64,000 nt of DNA. It comes from Achromobacter insolitus (GTDB taxonomy: Bacteria > Pseudomonadota > Gammaproteobacteria > Burkholderiales > Burkholderiaceae_B). The position numbers and the translations under genes were made by a program. Numbering within the stretch: the stretch's first letter is position 1; each line of letters opens with the position of its first letter. The stretch spans positions 744,001 through 808,000 of the forward strand of contig NZ_NJIF01000002.1 in NCBI RefSeq assembly GCF_002209555.1. Reading direction: 5' to 3'. Positions 27,348 through 35,370 of the stretch are shown here, piece by piece. The notes beneath the pieces were generated by a model that saw only the letters and a list, made by a program, of their open reading frames with translations, ran no database searches and had not been told where the DNA came from.

Positions 27348-28490
27348 TTACGCCGCGACCGGTTGGCGCGATGCCAGCCGGGCGCGTGCCTCCTGCTCTT
27401 GCCGTGCCGCGCCATAGCGCCCCGGCACATACAGAAGGCCCTTCATGATCTTGCGCGCGGTGCGCACCAAGCCGGCGGTCTGCACCTCGCCGCTGGCGTC
27501 GTTCAGCTTCACGTCGATGTCCATGGCGCCCGACGGATGTTCGATGCGTACGCCCCGGTAGCCTGGTAGCGGCGCCGGGCCGCCACAATCATGCGCGACC
27601 GTGCCCGGCATGAGAAAGGCGGCGGCCACGCCCACCGCGCCAGTGGCGGCGTGGGCGCGGTGGCAGGCATGAGGCGTGAAGTAACGGGAGCGCAGAGACG
27701 GGACGGAGATGTCGCTGCCCGGCGCCAGTAGCACCGGCTTGGGGATGACGCTGTCCGATACATCACCCAGGCCCATGCGGGCGCCGGCTTCGCGGCGAAT
27801 GCGTTCCAGGCGCGCGAGCAACGCGGGCTTGGCGTCCAGCTCCGCGGGCGATTCGTCGCCGCGCAGGCCAAGGTCCGCCGCACGGAGCAACACCATGGGC
27901 ATGGCGGCGTCGATCAGCGTGGCGGCCACGCCGTCCACCGTTTCCTGGCGTCGTCCGGTGGGGAACAGGCGGCCGGTGACCGCTCCCCAGGCGTCGAGGA
28001 AATTCAGGCGCACGGGGGCTGCGGCGCCCGGCACGCCGTCGATGCGGGTCTCGCCCTCGTAGGTCAGGCGGCCGCCCGGCGTCTGCACCACGGCCTCGAT
28101 CACTGCGCCTGTGTTGACGTTGTGGACGCGCACCGAGGTTTCACCATCGGCCGCGGCGATCAGCCCCTCGTCGATGGCGAAGGGCGCGGCGCCCGACAGC
28201 ATGTTGCCGCAATTGGGACGGGTGTCGACGCTGGCCCGGTCTACGGAGACCTGCGCGAACAGATAGTCGATATCGCAGTCCGGCCGGGTCGAGCGCGACA
28301 CGATCGCGACCTTGCTGGTCAGCGAGTTGCCGCCGCCCAGGCCGTCGACTTGCAGCGCGTGGGGCGAGCCCATGGCCTGCAGCAGCAGCCGGTCGCGGTC
28401 GGCGGGATTGGCCGGCAGCCAGTCTGCCAAGAAAAAGGGGCCGCGGGAGGTGCCGCCGCGCATCAGTACGCAAGGGATGATCGTTTCCAT
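27348..28490 (-). CDS. PrpF/GalD-type isomerase (4-oxalomesaconate tautomerase-like)
   Basis: 380 residues from ATG at 28490; an ATG at 28499 is possible and neither has a clear ribosome-binding site. Matches the PrpF superfamily (diaminopimelate-epimerase fold): IPCVLMRGGTSRGPFFLADWL at the N-terminus, then VDTRPNCGNMLSG with the catalytic Cys. Later comes RYFTPHACHRAHAATGAVGVA. The style is close to GalD, which makes the keto/enol interconversion in gallate degradation, but PrpF-type aconitate isomerases share it. The neighbouring Bug receptor and divergent LysR suggest uptake and breakdown of a tricarboxylic or aromatic acid. Confidence 0.85.
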   Translation of the reverse strand: METIIPCVLMRGGTSRGPFFLADWLPANPADRDRLLLQAMGSPHALQVDGLGGGNSLTSKVAIVSRSTRPDCDIDYLFAQVSVDRASVDTRPNCGNMLSGAAPFAIDEGLIAAADGETSVRVHNVNTGAVIEAVVQTPGGRLTYEGETRIDGVPGAAAPVRLNFLDAWGAVTGRLFPTGRRQETVDGVAATLIDAAMPMVLLRAADLGLRGDESPAELDAKPALLARLERIRREAGARMGLGDVSDSVIPKPVLLAPGSDISVPSLRSRYFTPHACHRAHAATGAVGVAAAFLMPGTVAHDCGGPAPLPGYRGVRIEHPSGAMDIDVKLNDASGEVQTAGLVRTARKIMKGLLYVPGRYGAARQEQEARARLASRQPVAA

Positions 28491-28551
28491 GCGGTGCATT
28501 CTGCGACGTGGCGGTTATTATTTGAATTGCAACTTACGGATGGATTAATGC

Positions 28552-29478
28552 ATGGCGCGCATCAATTTCGATTTACAGGAATTGCAGGCTTTCGTTGCGG
28601 TGGCCGAACGCGCCAGTTTCCGCGCCGCAGCCGAAGACTTGAACCTGTCGCAGCCGGCGCTGAGCCGCCGCATCGAAAAGCTGGAAGACCTGCTGGGCGC
28701 GCGTCTGCTGGAGCGCACGACCCGCCGCGTGGCATTGACTCATGTGGGTCGCATCTTCCTGGAACGGGCACGCGGCGCCATCGACGAACTGGAACGCGCG
28801 GTGCTCAGCATCGGCGACCTGGCGGCGCAGCGGGGCGGGCTGGTGACAGTGGCCTGCGTGCCGTCGGTGGCCTATTACTTCCTGCCTGCCATCGTCCGCG
28901 AGTACGCCGAGCGCTTTCCGCGCATCCGGGTCCGCATCATCGACGAGACCGCCCACACCGTGCTCAACAGCGTCGTGACCGGCCGTGCGGACTTTGGCAT
29001 CAGCTTTTTCGGCACCCAGGAGCCGGACGTGGATTTCAAGGCAGTGTTGCGCGAAGACTTCGTCCTGGCGGTGCGGCGCGACCATCCGCTGGCCGCGCGT
29101 CGCAGCGTGTCTTGGGAAGAGCTGTCGCAGGAACGCTTCATGACCGTGGCCAAGGAAAGCGGCAACCGCCTGCTGATTGACGACGCCCTGGCCAAGAGCG
29201 GCAAGCGCACGGTCAGCGCCTTCGAGGTCAGCCACGTCATGACCCTGCTGGGCCTGGTGGAGGCGGGCCTGGGCGTGGCGGCCGTGCCGCAGCTGGCGAT
29301 GCCGCCAGCCGGCCACGCGACCTTGGCCGGCATCAAGCTGGAACATCCACGCGTCACTCGCAGCCTGGGTTTGATCTCGCGCCGGGGCCGCCCTTTGGCG
29401 CCTGCCGCACAACAGCTCTACAACCTTGTCCTGCTGGCCGGCAAAGGCGCCAAGCGCGGCTCTCCCAAGCAAGCCTGA
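28552..29478 (+). CDS. LysR-family transcriptional regulator
   Basis: 308 residues. N-terminal winged helix (LQELQAFVAVAERASFRAAAEDL then LNLSQPALSRRIEKLEDLL) and a C-terminal ligand-binding domain with LVTVACVPSVAYYFLPAIV. Divergent from the PrpF-like gene across a 61-base gap that holds TTG-N5-CAA (TTGAATTGCAA), a candidate LysR box. It therefore probably controls the PrpF-like/Bug operon. Confidence 0.93.
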   Translation: MARINFDLQELQAFVAVAERASFRAAAEDLNLSQPALSRRIEKLEDLLGARLLERTTRRVALTHVGRIFLERARGAIDELERAVLSIGDLAAQRGGLVTVACVPSVAYYFLPAIVREYAERFPRIRVRIIDETAHTVLNSVVTGRADFGISFFGTQEPDVDFKAVLREDFVLAVRRDHPLAARRSVSWEELSQERFMTVAKESGNRLLIDDALAKSGKRTVSAFEVSHVMTLLGLVEAGLGVAAVPQLAMPPAGHATLAGIKLEHPRVTRSLGLISRRGRPLAPAAQQLYNLVLLAGKGAKRGSPKQA

Positions 29479-29691
29479 AGCCGCGCCCTGAGTCTCCGTC
29501 CCCATGGAACCGCAAGCCGCCGCAGGTCCGTGCAATAGCCCCCCACAATCTGCTGGAAAAGCAAGGAAATTAGGACTTGTCTGATGGAGCGCCCGCCGGC
29601 TGCTCTATAGGCTCTAAGGCTCTTTTTCAGAGCGCTCTCAATTGCTGACTGACAAAGAGGAGCGACAGGCCCATAGGAGAGTACAGGCAGC

Positions 29692-30657
29692 ATGAACCAT
29701 GGCAAATTCCCCCACGGCACACTGGCCATACGCATCCTCGTTGTCATCGCCACCATGTTCGGTGCCATGGATACGGCCCAGGCAATATGTTTTGGGCACT
29801 CTACCCGCTACGTCACTTATGGCGGCCCCATCAATCTCACGATACCGACCGGCGCGCCGAACGGGACGCTGGTCTACACCGAAACCCAGGTCATCCCTCG
29901 CAGCGAATTCGATTGCACAAGCGAGGAGCTTTGGGGGCTGGAACTGGCCCCCGGGCGTGGGCGTGTTCCGAAGCCGAACGTGGAAGAATTTCCCCTAGGC
30001 GATACCGGGCTTTCCTTTAGGATCAAGACTAAGCTGGGAGATGGCTTGGCTTATATCGCGTCATTGGCTCCGCTCAGGTGGGGCTTCTACCACCTCGAAG
30101 GCGACGTGATCCTGGAAATCTACAAAACTGGTCCCTTGGCGCCTAGCAGAGTCGTCGGCGCGGGCGATCTGGGGCTTGTGAGATTTGGTCCCAGAAGAAT
30201 CGTGGATCTGGTGCTGGGTCGAGACATCAATGTCGTGGCTGGATCCTGCGAAACGCCGGATGTCGCTGTGGCGATGGGCGACAACTACAAGTTATTCGAC
30301 TTCGGCGGCCCAGGCTCCACCACCCGCGAAGTTCCTTTCTACCTCCAGCTGAACAACTGTCCCGCAGGGATCACCAAGATCAATTACCAACTGCAGGCGC
30401 TCACCCCGGTCATCAACGCTACCCTAGGCGTCGTTGGACTTAACCGGACGTCGTCCGCCGCGGGCGTCGGTCTGCAGATCAAGGACGCAAACGGCCTGCC
30501 CGTGCCGTTGAACACCATGCGCACGTTCAGCGGCTACCCCACCAATGGCACCAACTTCCGGGTCCCTCTGGCAGCCAACTATTACCGCGTGGGCACGGAG
30601 TTGCTCAGGCCCGGCGCCGCCAACACCGAGGTAACATTCATCATGAGTTACCTGTAG
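29692..30657 (+). CDS. Fimbrial adhesin (two-domain, FimH-like)
   Basis: 321 residues. The signal peptide ends at TAQAICF. The N-terminal about 190 residues form a lectin-like domain with Cys pairs (AICFG, FDCTS), followed by a C-terminal pilin domain (SCETPDVAVAMGDNYKLFDF, VPFYLQLNNCPAGI, VTFIMSYL). Two-domain tip adhesins of chaperone-usher fimbriae have exactly this order, and the C-terminal strand fits donor-strand exchange. No usher or major pilin is adjacent. The GNAT-Rnk gene and a second adhesin-chaperone pair follow on the reverse strand. Confidence 0.8.
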   Translation: MNHGKFPHGTLAIRILVVIATMFGAMDTAQAICFGHSTRYVTYGGPINLTIPTGAPNGTLVYTETQVIPRSEFDCTSEELWGLELAPGRGRVPKPNVEEFPLGDTGLSFRIKTKLGDGLAYIASLAPLRWGFYHLEGDVILEIYKTGPLAPSRVVGAGDLGLVRFGPRRIVDLVLGRDINVVAGSCETPDVAVAMGDNYKLFDFGGPGSTTREVPFYLQLNNCPAGITKINYQLQALTPVINATLGVVGLNRTSSAAGVGLQIKDANGLPVPLNTMRTFSGYPTNGTNFRVPLAANYYRVGTELLRPGAANTEVTFIMSYL

Positions 30658-30668
30658 CGAACGCGGGA

Positions 30669-31580
30669 CTACAGGTGGAAATCGCCAGCGGCTTCAGGCT
30701 GGTAAAGCACTTTTCTGATGCCGATCCGGCGGGTTCGGTCCGAAATTCGCCAGTCGATAGCGTCGCCCTCCCGATAGCCCAGGATGGCGGCCCCTACGTC
30801 GGAACACACGGAAAACTTGCCGGCGCTGCTGTCGGCGTCTTCGGGGTAGACCAGGGCGACTTCCATTTCTTCGTCGTCCAGTTGCAGCAAGGCCCTGGAA
30901 TTCATCGTGACCACGTTCCCCGCGACCTGCTCGGGCTTGACCACGATGGCTCGTTCAATCTCGTGCTCGAGTTCGACAACAGCCGGGCCATACTCGAGTT
31001 CGATCAGGTTCTTGAGGCGGGCCTTGTCGATTTCAGTGATGTAGATGTCAGTGGAATCAACGATGACGCCTTCGCGCAGCAGCCGGAGATAGCGCCCCGC
31101 AGTGAGGGACAATGACTTCAGTGTTGGCGTTTCGCTTTCAAGCAGAAAGCCGGTGCGCAGAAAGGCCTTCAGCGAGCGCACATTGTCCGGGTGAATCTTG
31201 GCGATGAGCTTCTCGGACCGCATATCCAGGAAGGCCAGTTTCATGCCTTCGCGGATCGTGCTTGCGCCCAGGTTTTGGCCCCAGTTGTCGCTGTCGCCGA
31301 TGACCAGGACGATTTCGCAGTCCGGGCCGGTTTTGACCAGACGCACGAAGCCCACCGGGGTGTCACGCCTGTCATAGGCCATGAAGAATCGGCCGCCCTG
31401 ATTGAACAGATGGGTCAGAATCGGCAGTTGCGTCCGATTGATGGCTTGTTCGATAAAGCGGGAGACATGGCGCGAATCGCTCAAGTAGCAGGTGACGCGC
31501 TCGTCTTCCAACCAGTCCATCAGAGTCAGCGCGTGTGCCCGAGTGATTTCAGGGCACAGCGAAATGAAAGGCTTGTTCAT
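30669..31580 (-). CDS. GNAT acetyltransferase fused to Rnk-type GreA/GreB C-terminal domain
   Basis: 303 residues from the ATG at 31580. Residues about 1-165 are a GNAT N-acetyltransferase (GFVRLVKTGPDCEIVLVIG, GQNLGASTIREGMKLAFL, IHPDNVRSLKAFLRTGF). Residues about 170-303 match Rnk, the regulator of nucleoside diphosphate kinase: ITEIDKARLKNLIE, VVTMNSRALLQLDDEEMEV, VGAAILGYREGDAIDWRI, and the ending LYQPEAAGDFHL. Rnk has the C-terminal domain of GreA/GreB and binds RNA polymerase. The two are one protein, joining acetylation to a transcription-factor-like fold. Substrate and role are unknown. Confidence 0.9.
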   Translation of the reverse strand: MNKPFISLCPEITRAHALTLMDWLEDERVTCYLSDSRHVSRFIEQAINRTQLPILTHLFNQGGRFFMAYDRRDTPVGFVRLVKTGPDCEIVLVIGDSDNWGQNLGASTIREGMKLAFLDMRSEKLIAKIHPDNVRSLKAFLRTGFLLESETPTLKSLSLTAGRYLRLLREGVIVDSTDIYITEIDKARLKNLIELEYGPAVVELEHEIERAIVVKPEQVAGNVVTMNSRALLQLDDEEMEVALVYPEDADSSAGKFSVCSDVGAAILGYREGDAIDWRISDRTRRIGIRKVLYQPEAAGDFHL

Positions 31581-31739
31581 CTTCACCACACTTATTTGTA
31601 AAGGATGAAAGCCCTTCATGGCTATGGCCATGACGGTTCTTTCGGCGAATCCGCGATTTTAGGACGGAAGCGAGCGGATGTCGAAAAGGCGCGCCACGGC
31701 CGCGCCCTGCGAGACAGATCTCTCAGGCGCGGGTTGGGT

Positions 31740-32735
31740 CTATTTATAGTAAATATCAAATGTTGCGCCGGCGCTGAAGCTTCCCACTTTGGGCTGATCG
31801 GTGAGCCACTTCAGTTGTGCGGTAAACCGCTTGGTCACCAGCTGGTCGCCGGTGGGTGAAGTCAGCTCGAATTCCCTATGGAATGGCAGCGCCACTTTAT
31901 TGTCACGCAGCAGCATGATCCCCACGGAATCATTTTGTCTGGGCACCAAGGTATCCCCGCCTTGCACCGTCGCGTCTATGGGTGTCATGACGGCAGAGAT
32001 GCCATAGACGCTGGAACACGATTTGCTGATCAGGATGGAAAAATCTTTCTCTTTGGCAACCGTTGAGGCCTTTGCGGTAGATACGTGCAGTCTGCCGAAG
32101 TCGATGGTTTGGGGGAGTATTTGCAGTTGGGAAAAGCAATCGATGAATCGTATTTGCTCCAACCCCTGAACCGTCATGCGAAAGTTCTTGTCCGGCTTGG
32201 CATTGATTCCGTTCGCGCCATCGATCTGGAAGGCGTCATACGAAGCAATGCCTGCGAGCGGGCCATCCTTGCCTTTGCTTTGCTCCGCGGTCGACCGCTT
32301 GGCGACGAAAAAGTTATAGGAAAGCGTAAACCGATTTTTACGGCTAGTGCAGGTGGGGCCGATGCAGGGTTCAATGCTGCCTATCTTGGTGCGGCACTTC
32401 GGCAGGCTGCTGCATGTCATGTCGACGCCTGCCAGGTTCACGCCGAACTCGAGGTCCGGGCCCAGCTGCACCATGCCCTGATCCGTGGGGCTCAGGTAGA
32501 AATAAACATCTTCACCCATGCCCCAGCTTGTTTCCTGGTAGCAGATGATTTCTGTGACGTAATCAGGGGAGCGCCACAGAATCATGCCTTTGGGGGCCGT
32601 GCTGGGAACCGCTATCGTGCCGTTGAAGGATATTGTTGCGGTCGAGTTGGTGCCGTCCTGCAGGCATATGGCGGCAAAGCTGCTTTGGGAGAACAACAGA
32701 GCCCCAAGGAAAATGATCGAGAGGAGAAATTTCAT
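31740..32735 (-). CDS. Fimbrial adhesin paired with chaperone
   Basis: 331 residues. Signal peptide MKFLLSIIFLGALLFSQSSFA, then an adhesin domain with several cysteines (AICLQDGT, IICYQE, MTCSSLPKC, CIGPTC) and a C-terminal pilin-like domain from about residue 210 (FIDCFSQLQILPQTIDFGRL, then SILISKSCSSVYG). It ends in SAGATFDIYYK, a donor-strand-ready strand. The start overlaps the stop of the upstream chaperone gene by four bases (ATGA), so they are co-translated. The extra Cys-rich segment at about 105-130 is unusual. No usher is near. Confidence 0.8.
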   Translation of the reverse strand: MKFLLSIIFLGALLFSQSSFAAICLQDGTNSTATISFNGTIAVPSTAPKGMILWRSPDYVTEIICYQETSWGMGEDVYFYLSPTDQGMVQLGPDLEFGVNLAGVDMTCSSLPKCRTKIGSIEPCIGPTCTSRKNRFTLSYNFFVAKRSTAEQSKGKDGPLAGIASYDAFQIDGANGINAKPDKNFRMTVQGLEQIRFIDCFSQLQILPQTIDFGRLHVSTAKASTVAKEKDFSILISKSCSSVYGISAVMTPIDATVQGGDTLVPRQNDSVGIMLLRDNKVALPFHREFELTSPTGDQLVTKRFTAQLKWLTDQPKVGSFSAGATFDIYYK

Positions 32736-33481
32736 GTTTCCACTTCCGGCTGGCTGACGACGACGACATGGCTATGCTCCCGGCCGCTATCCGAGACGAG
32801 GTTGTATTGCAAACGTTCTATGGCTTTTTCGCAGCCTTCGGTTTGCAGCGTGGCTTCGGAAAATGGGGCAAGCATCGTGTGTGGAATGTGGATTCCGCAA
32901 TTTTTCCCGGATTTTTCCTGCAATTTCAAATCGGTGATCGTCAGGTAATAGGGTGAAGGGTTTACTGCCTTGACTGCGCCTGTTTTGCGGACGCGTTGCC
33001 ATCTCAGGCTTTTTGCGGCTTCCGCTGGAGCGACGGTCAGTTGAGGGCGATAGAAGAACTTGTATCTGTGCCGCAAAGCCACTTGCAGGGTGTTTCCGGG
33101 GCTGGGCGCAAGTGGGGCGCTTAGCAGGCTCAGCAGAAAATAGGATTCTCTGTCCTGCGGCAATCCAACGCCCTGATAGAACACCTCGACCGAGCCATGC
33201 TCATGCGGAGGAATACTGATCACGGGGCGGGATACGACCATATGAGGGTCCGCCTGCCGCCCGTCTCCCCAGTCAAGGGAGATATTGGCCAGCGCGGCGC
33301 TATCGTCGGAATTGACGAGCTGCAGTAAAACCCTACGCTGGTCGCCTGTGAATATCACCCGGTTTTTTCCCTCGAGCTGGACATCAGCGATGGAGGGGAA
33401 CGAGGCCAGGAAAGCGCATGCCAGGAGCAGTATTCTGGCAAATCCGAACACGATGTTTTTTGATGTGGAAAATACTCTCAC
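32732..33481 (-). CDS. PapD-like periplasmic fimbrial chaperone
   Basis: 249 residues with signal peptide (LLLACAFLASFPSIA). Two immunoglobulin-like domains of the PapD family: N-terminal KNRVIFTGDQRRVLLQLVN and the strand SYFLLSLLSAPLAP, then the linker ALRHRYKFFYRPQLTVAPAEA (Tyr-Arg-Pro is the common junction). The C-terminal domain contains YYLTITDLKL. It captures pilus subunits in the periplasm. Co-transcribed with the downstream adhesin, with which it overlaps by four bases. No usher gene in this window, so assembly must rely on one encoded elsewhere. Confidence 0.87.
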   Translation of the reverse strand: MRVFSTSKNIVFGFARILLLACAFLASFPSIADVQLEGKNRVIFTGDQRRVLLQLVNSDDSAALANISLDWGDGRQADPHMVVSRPVISIPPHEHGSVEVFYQGVGLPQDRESYFLLSLLSAPLAPSPGNTLQVALRHRYKFFYRPQLTVAPAEAAKSLRWQRVRKTGAVKAVNPSPYYLTITDLKLQEKSGKNCGIHIPHTMLAPFSEATLQTEGCEKAIERLQYNLVSDSGREHSHVVVVSQPEVET

Positions 33482-33685
33482 GGAAAATCGCCCGCGCCAG
33501 CTGGACGTAGCCTGGCCTTATGAATTTGTGAGAGCTTAGCAAAGCAAGCGTGGATTTTGCCCTTGCTGCGAGTAATTTAGGAAATGCCTTACTAAAGCAG
33601 GCTATTTGATGAAAAACTGGCCGCTGAACGCCGTGCGGCGAGTGCGATGGCGCGTCCGGGATCGTCGATGTCGCCCGCTGTCGAG

Positions 33686-33705
33686 CCGGCCGCGCAAGCG
33701 GCCGG
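33686..33705 (-). terminator. Hairpin after the hyu operon
   Basis: CCGGCCGC (33686-33693), loop GCAA, GCGGCCGG (33698-33705): an 8-base GC stem directly after the hyuB stop. There is no U-run, so it is a possible terminator or attenuator only. Confidence 0.4.
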
Positions 33706-33714
33706 ATGCCCGCA

Positions 33715-35355
33715 TCAACCAGGGTAATAGCCCTGTCGGATATCGTTTTCACGGGCGAGCGGTGAACGTCGCTCGGGGTCGCCATAACCTCCCCCGCCGG
33801 GCGTGTAGACCTCAATTACGTCGCCTGCCTGCATGGCGATTCCCTGATCCTTGGAGACATGGGCCGGCACGTAGGCCGTGCCGTCTCGATAGACCGTGAC
33901 CCGCGTGCGTCCGCCGTCCTCGCCGCCAGCGGCGCCGGGCGGGCCGAATTTTCCGTGATCCATGACCATGGACGCCCGCGCCGAGCCCGCCCGCAGGCGG
34001 ATGCGATAGTGGATGCCCATGCCCCCGCGGAACTCGCCGCGCCCGCCTGAGCCTTCGTGGATTGCGTAGCGCTCGAAGAGTATGGGATACAGCTGTTCCT
34101 GCACTTCGACAGGGGCCGCCTTGGAGATTCCGATGGTGGAGCAGCCATTGGTCAGCCCGTCGCCTCCTGGATGGCCGCCATAGCCGCCTCCAGAAATCAC
34201 GTACATGACATAGGAGCGTCCGTGCATGGGATCGTCCCCGCCAATAGCGAGGTTGGCTGTCGTGCCCGCGGGGGCGGCGAACAGGCGGTGCGGAATCGCC
34301 TTCTGCAAGGCATCGAAGACCGCCTCGGCGATGCGCTGGCTGACCTCCGCCGCGCAACCGGATACCGGGCGGGGATACTTCGCATACAGGAAAGTGCCTT
34401 CGGGATCCTGGATACGCAGCGGCTCGAACAGGCCCGCGTTGATGGGCAGTTCCGGGAAAACGTGCTTGATCGCGAGGTAAATGGAAGAGCGCGTGGTGGC
34501 AATGACGCTATTCATGGGGCCCGCGCAGGGGGGGCTGGATTCGCTTAGGTCAAAGTGCATGAGTTCGCCTTCCTTGCGGATGCGAACGGACACCTTCAGC
34601 GGTTGGTCCTGGACGCCGTCGGAATCCAGAAAGGCCTGGCCGTGGTACTCGCCGTCGGGGATGGCGGCGATCACGGCGCGTGTCTGGATGGAAGCCTGGC
34701 GCTTGAGTTCGGCGATGGCGGCATCGACGGTGTCCAGGCCGTATCGGTCCAGCAGCTGAGTCAACCGGCGTTCGCCGATAGCCAGCGCGGCGGCCTGGGC
34801 CTTGATGTCGCCGATGCGTTGCTCGGAGATGCGGATGTTGGACATGAGGATGGACAGGATTTCCGGATCCAACTCCCCCTTCTTGTACAGTTTGACCGGG
34901 GGTAGACGCAGACCTTCCTGCTCGATTTCGGTGGCGTGAGCGGAGAATCCACCGGGAACCATGCCGCCCATGTCGGGCCAGTGGCCGGTGTTGGCCAGCC
35001 AGGCGTAAAGCTTGCCGCGATAGAAGTAGGGCTTGACGAAGCGCACGTCCATCAAATGTGTACCACCTAGATAGGGATCGTTGACCATGAAGATGTCGCC
35101 CGGGGCGATATCCTTGGCCAAGGCGATCACGGCCTGGGTGGAGAACTGCATGGTACCCACGAATATGGGCAGGCCGAGCTCTCCTTGAGCAATCAGTTCA
35201 CCGCTGTCCCGGTGGTAAATACCGTTGGAGCGGTCCTGCGATTCGGAAATGATGGGCGAGAAGGCCGCACGGCAATGCGCGAGGTCCATTTCGTTACACA
35301 CCTGATGAAGTCCGCTCTGGATGACGGTCAGCGTCACGGGGTCGATATGGGTCAT
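33715..35355 (-). CDS. hyuB: Hydantoinase B/oxoprolinase-family subunit (HyuB)
   Basis: 546 residues. Subunit B of ATP-dependent ring-opening amidohydrolases (N-methylhydantoinase, 5-oxoprolinase, caprolactamase, acetone carboxylase alpha): VTLTVIQSGLHQVCNEMDLA, ELGLPIFVGTMQFS, DIFMVNDPYLGGTHLMDV, GGYGGHPGGDGLTNG and VYTPGGGGYGDPERR. Works with HyuA, which ends 15 bases upstream. Last gene of an eight-gene operon that also codes for an aminotransferase and a Liv-type importer, so the substrate is probably a cyclic amide taken up from outside and opened inside the cell. Followed by a GC-rich hairpin at 33686-33705. Confidence 0.9.
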   Translation of the reverse strand: MTHIDPVTLTVIQSGLHQVCNEMDLAHCRAAFSPIISESQDRSNGIYHRDSGELIAQGELGLPIFVGTMQFSTQAVIALAKDIAPGDIFMVNDPYLGGTHLMDVRFVKPYFYRGKLYAWLANTGHWPDMGGMVPGGFSAHATEIEQEGLRLPPVKLYKKGELDPEILSILMSNIRISEQRIGDIKAQAAALAIGERRLTQLLDRYGLDTVDAAIAELKRQASIQTRAVIAAIPDGEYHGQAFLDSDGVQDQPLKVSVRIRKEGELMHFDLSESSPPCAGPMNSVIATTRSSIYLAIKHVFPELPINAGLFEPLRIQDPEGTFLYAKYPRPVSGCAAEVSQRIAEAVFDALQKAIPHRLFAAPAGTTANLAIGGDDPMHGRSYVMYVISGGGYGGHPGGDGLTNGCSTIGISKAAPVEVQEQLYPILFERYAIHEGSGGRGEFRGGMGIHYRIRLRAGSARASMVMDHGKFGPPGAAGGEDGGRTRVTVYRDGTAYVPAHVSKDQGIAMQAGDVIEVYTPGGGGYGDPERRSPLARENDIRQGYYPG

Positions 35356-35370
35356 GGGAATACATCTGCC

